The notes under the pieces were generated by a model that saw only the letters and a program-made list of their open reading frames with translations, made no database searches and was not told the origin of the DNA. From Epiperipatus broadwayi (taxonomy: Eukaryota; Onychophora; Udeonychophora; Euonychophora; Peripatidae), in the NCBI GenBank assembly GCA_028023455.1, contig JAQFVV010012447.1, forward strand, positions 616,001-680,000: a DNA stretch of 64,000 bases, read 5' to 3'. Position 1 is the stretch's first letter; the number at the start of each line of letters is the position of its first letter. Shown piece by piece: positions 63,295 to 64,000 of the stretch. The position numbers and the translations under genes were made by a program.

Positions 63295-64000
63295 AAAGAC
63301 CTGCGTCAGCTGATTAGGGCGGGTTCAAGTTTAATCCAGTTTCTCTAATCTCTAGCCTTTCTTTTCCACATCATACCAGCAAGCATCCTTATTTTATCCA
63401 TCTTAAATGTGGTCCCTTTCTAGATTTTTTTTTAAAAATCTCTTGGGATCCAGTTTAATGGATCATTTTTATATATTTTCATAATCCTTCATACATTACT
63501 TTGTCTCAATAGAAAATTTACTGTTAAATTGCTGTTTTTTGTACCAGCTATCTTTGTTGCGATCTTCAAAATCTGTTAATATTTATTAAAAATGATTTGA
63601 AATTCATTGGAATGTTTCTGAAGGTTAGGAATATCAATTATGAATACAGTTTTTCTTAATAATTTTTTTCTTTCTAGTTTTGCATTAATCCATATTTTAG
63701 ATTTAACTAATTGATGATCATTTCCTATATTTAACTATTAAGACCATTACATTCTTGAAATGCATTTATTCAGTTAGTCAAAATATAATCCAAATCTGCT
63801 GTACCTTCATTTAATGCTTTTATATCCATTTCCATTTTGTATTATTTTGAAAGAAATAATTCATAGTCTGTGTCCTTTTTTTACCAAATTTGCTTACAGC
63901 ACTTTCATTTTTCAATTGTTTACGAATTCTAACATTAAAGTCTCCCATGGCAATTATAAAATGTTTGGTATGATCAAAAGAATTTTATACATTTATATAA
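63295..64000 (-). mobile_element. RTE LINE with internal deletion, running off the window
   Basis: Reading leftwards on the minus strand: endonuclease IIAMGDFNVRIRKQLKNESA then VSKFGKK (about 63955-63880), a linker WINAKLERKK (about 63690), and then directly the extreme C-terminal part WIPRD ... MDKIRMLAGMMWKRKARD (about 63450-63330). The reverse transcriptase core that should lie between them is absent, so this copy has lost roughly the middle of the element. It matches the family of the copies at 2.1 and 14-16 kb. Confidence 0.7.

Noticed and set aside
1-64000. CRISPR arrays, operons or bacterial genes
   Set aside because: The window has spliced animal genes and eukaryotic transposons; no regular spaced repeats or bacterial gene organisation are present.

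Overview
This window is nuclear DNA from an animal, most likely an invertebrate. It is visibly AT-rich, gene-poor and intron-rich, and full of transposon remnants. The sequence does not fix the species: the mix of RTE LINEs, Penelope-like elements, several hAT families and a tRNA-Gly-derived SINE is seen in arthropods and molluscs alike.

The only gene I can name is a SLC35E1-like nucleotide-sugar/triose-phosphate-type transporter on the minus strand. Three exons are visible: 47839-47479 (start codon, first membrane segments), 8531-8461 and 631-494. Their reading phases fit and their order matches the family. The gene runs off the left edge of the window. Its first intron is about 39 kb, so most of the window is intron. 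On the plus strand to the right, two short exon-like segments (53596-53619 and 61088-61264) may belong to another gene that I do not recognise. A TATA/CRE/CCAAT arrangement at about 41.0-41.4 kb looks like a minus-strand promoter and first exon inside the big intron.

Mobile DNA by region. 1.4-3.5 kb: an inverted Penelope-type unit beside an RTE LINE whose 470-codon reverse transcriptase frame is still open. 3.85-6.70 kb: a dead ZBED5-like hAT transposon carrying an inverted-repeat insertion. 9.81-13.49 kb: a second complete but dead hAT element. 14.3-16.7 kb: an RTE LINE with a SINE in it. 23.7-24.5 kb: a second inverted Penelope-type unit. 26.7, 34.0 and 55.1 kb: copies of a repeat with a hammerhead-ribozyme-like core. 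42.2-45.4 kb: a Penelope GIY-YIG fragment, a four-armed palindrome with a SINE inserted, and a Ty3/gypsy Gag remnant. 49.5-51.9 kb: a short hAT element and a TIR element with telomere-like repeats. 56.1-57.3 kb: a GTF2IRD2-like hAT with a SINE. 60.3 kb: the best preserved SINE. 62-64 kb: two more LINE remnants.

The most interesting signal is the set of palindromic units flanked by 13-14 bp target duplications. They have a one-sided tail extension and hammerhead-like cores, and I interpret them as inverted terminal repeats of Penelope-like elements. In one family they are joined to a tRNA-like segment. All coordinates were read by eye; no search or folding was run.
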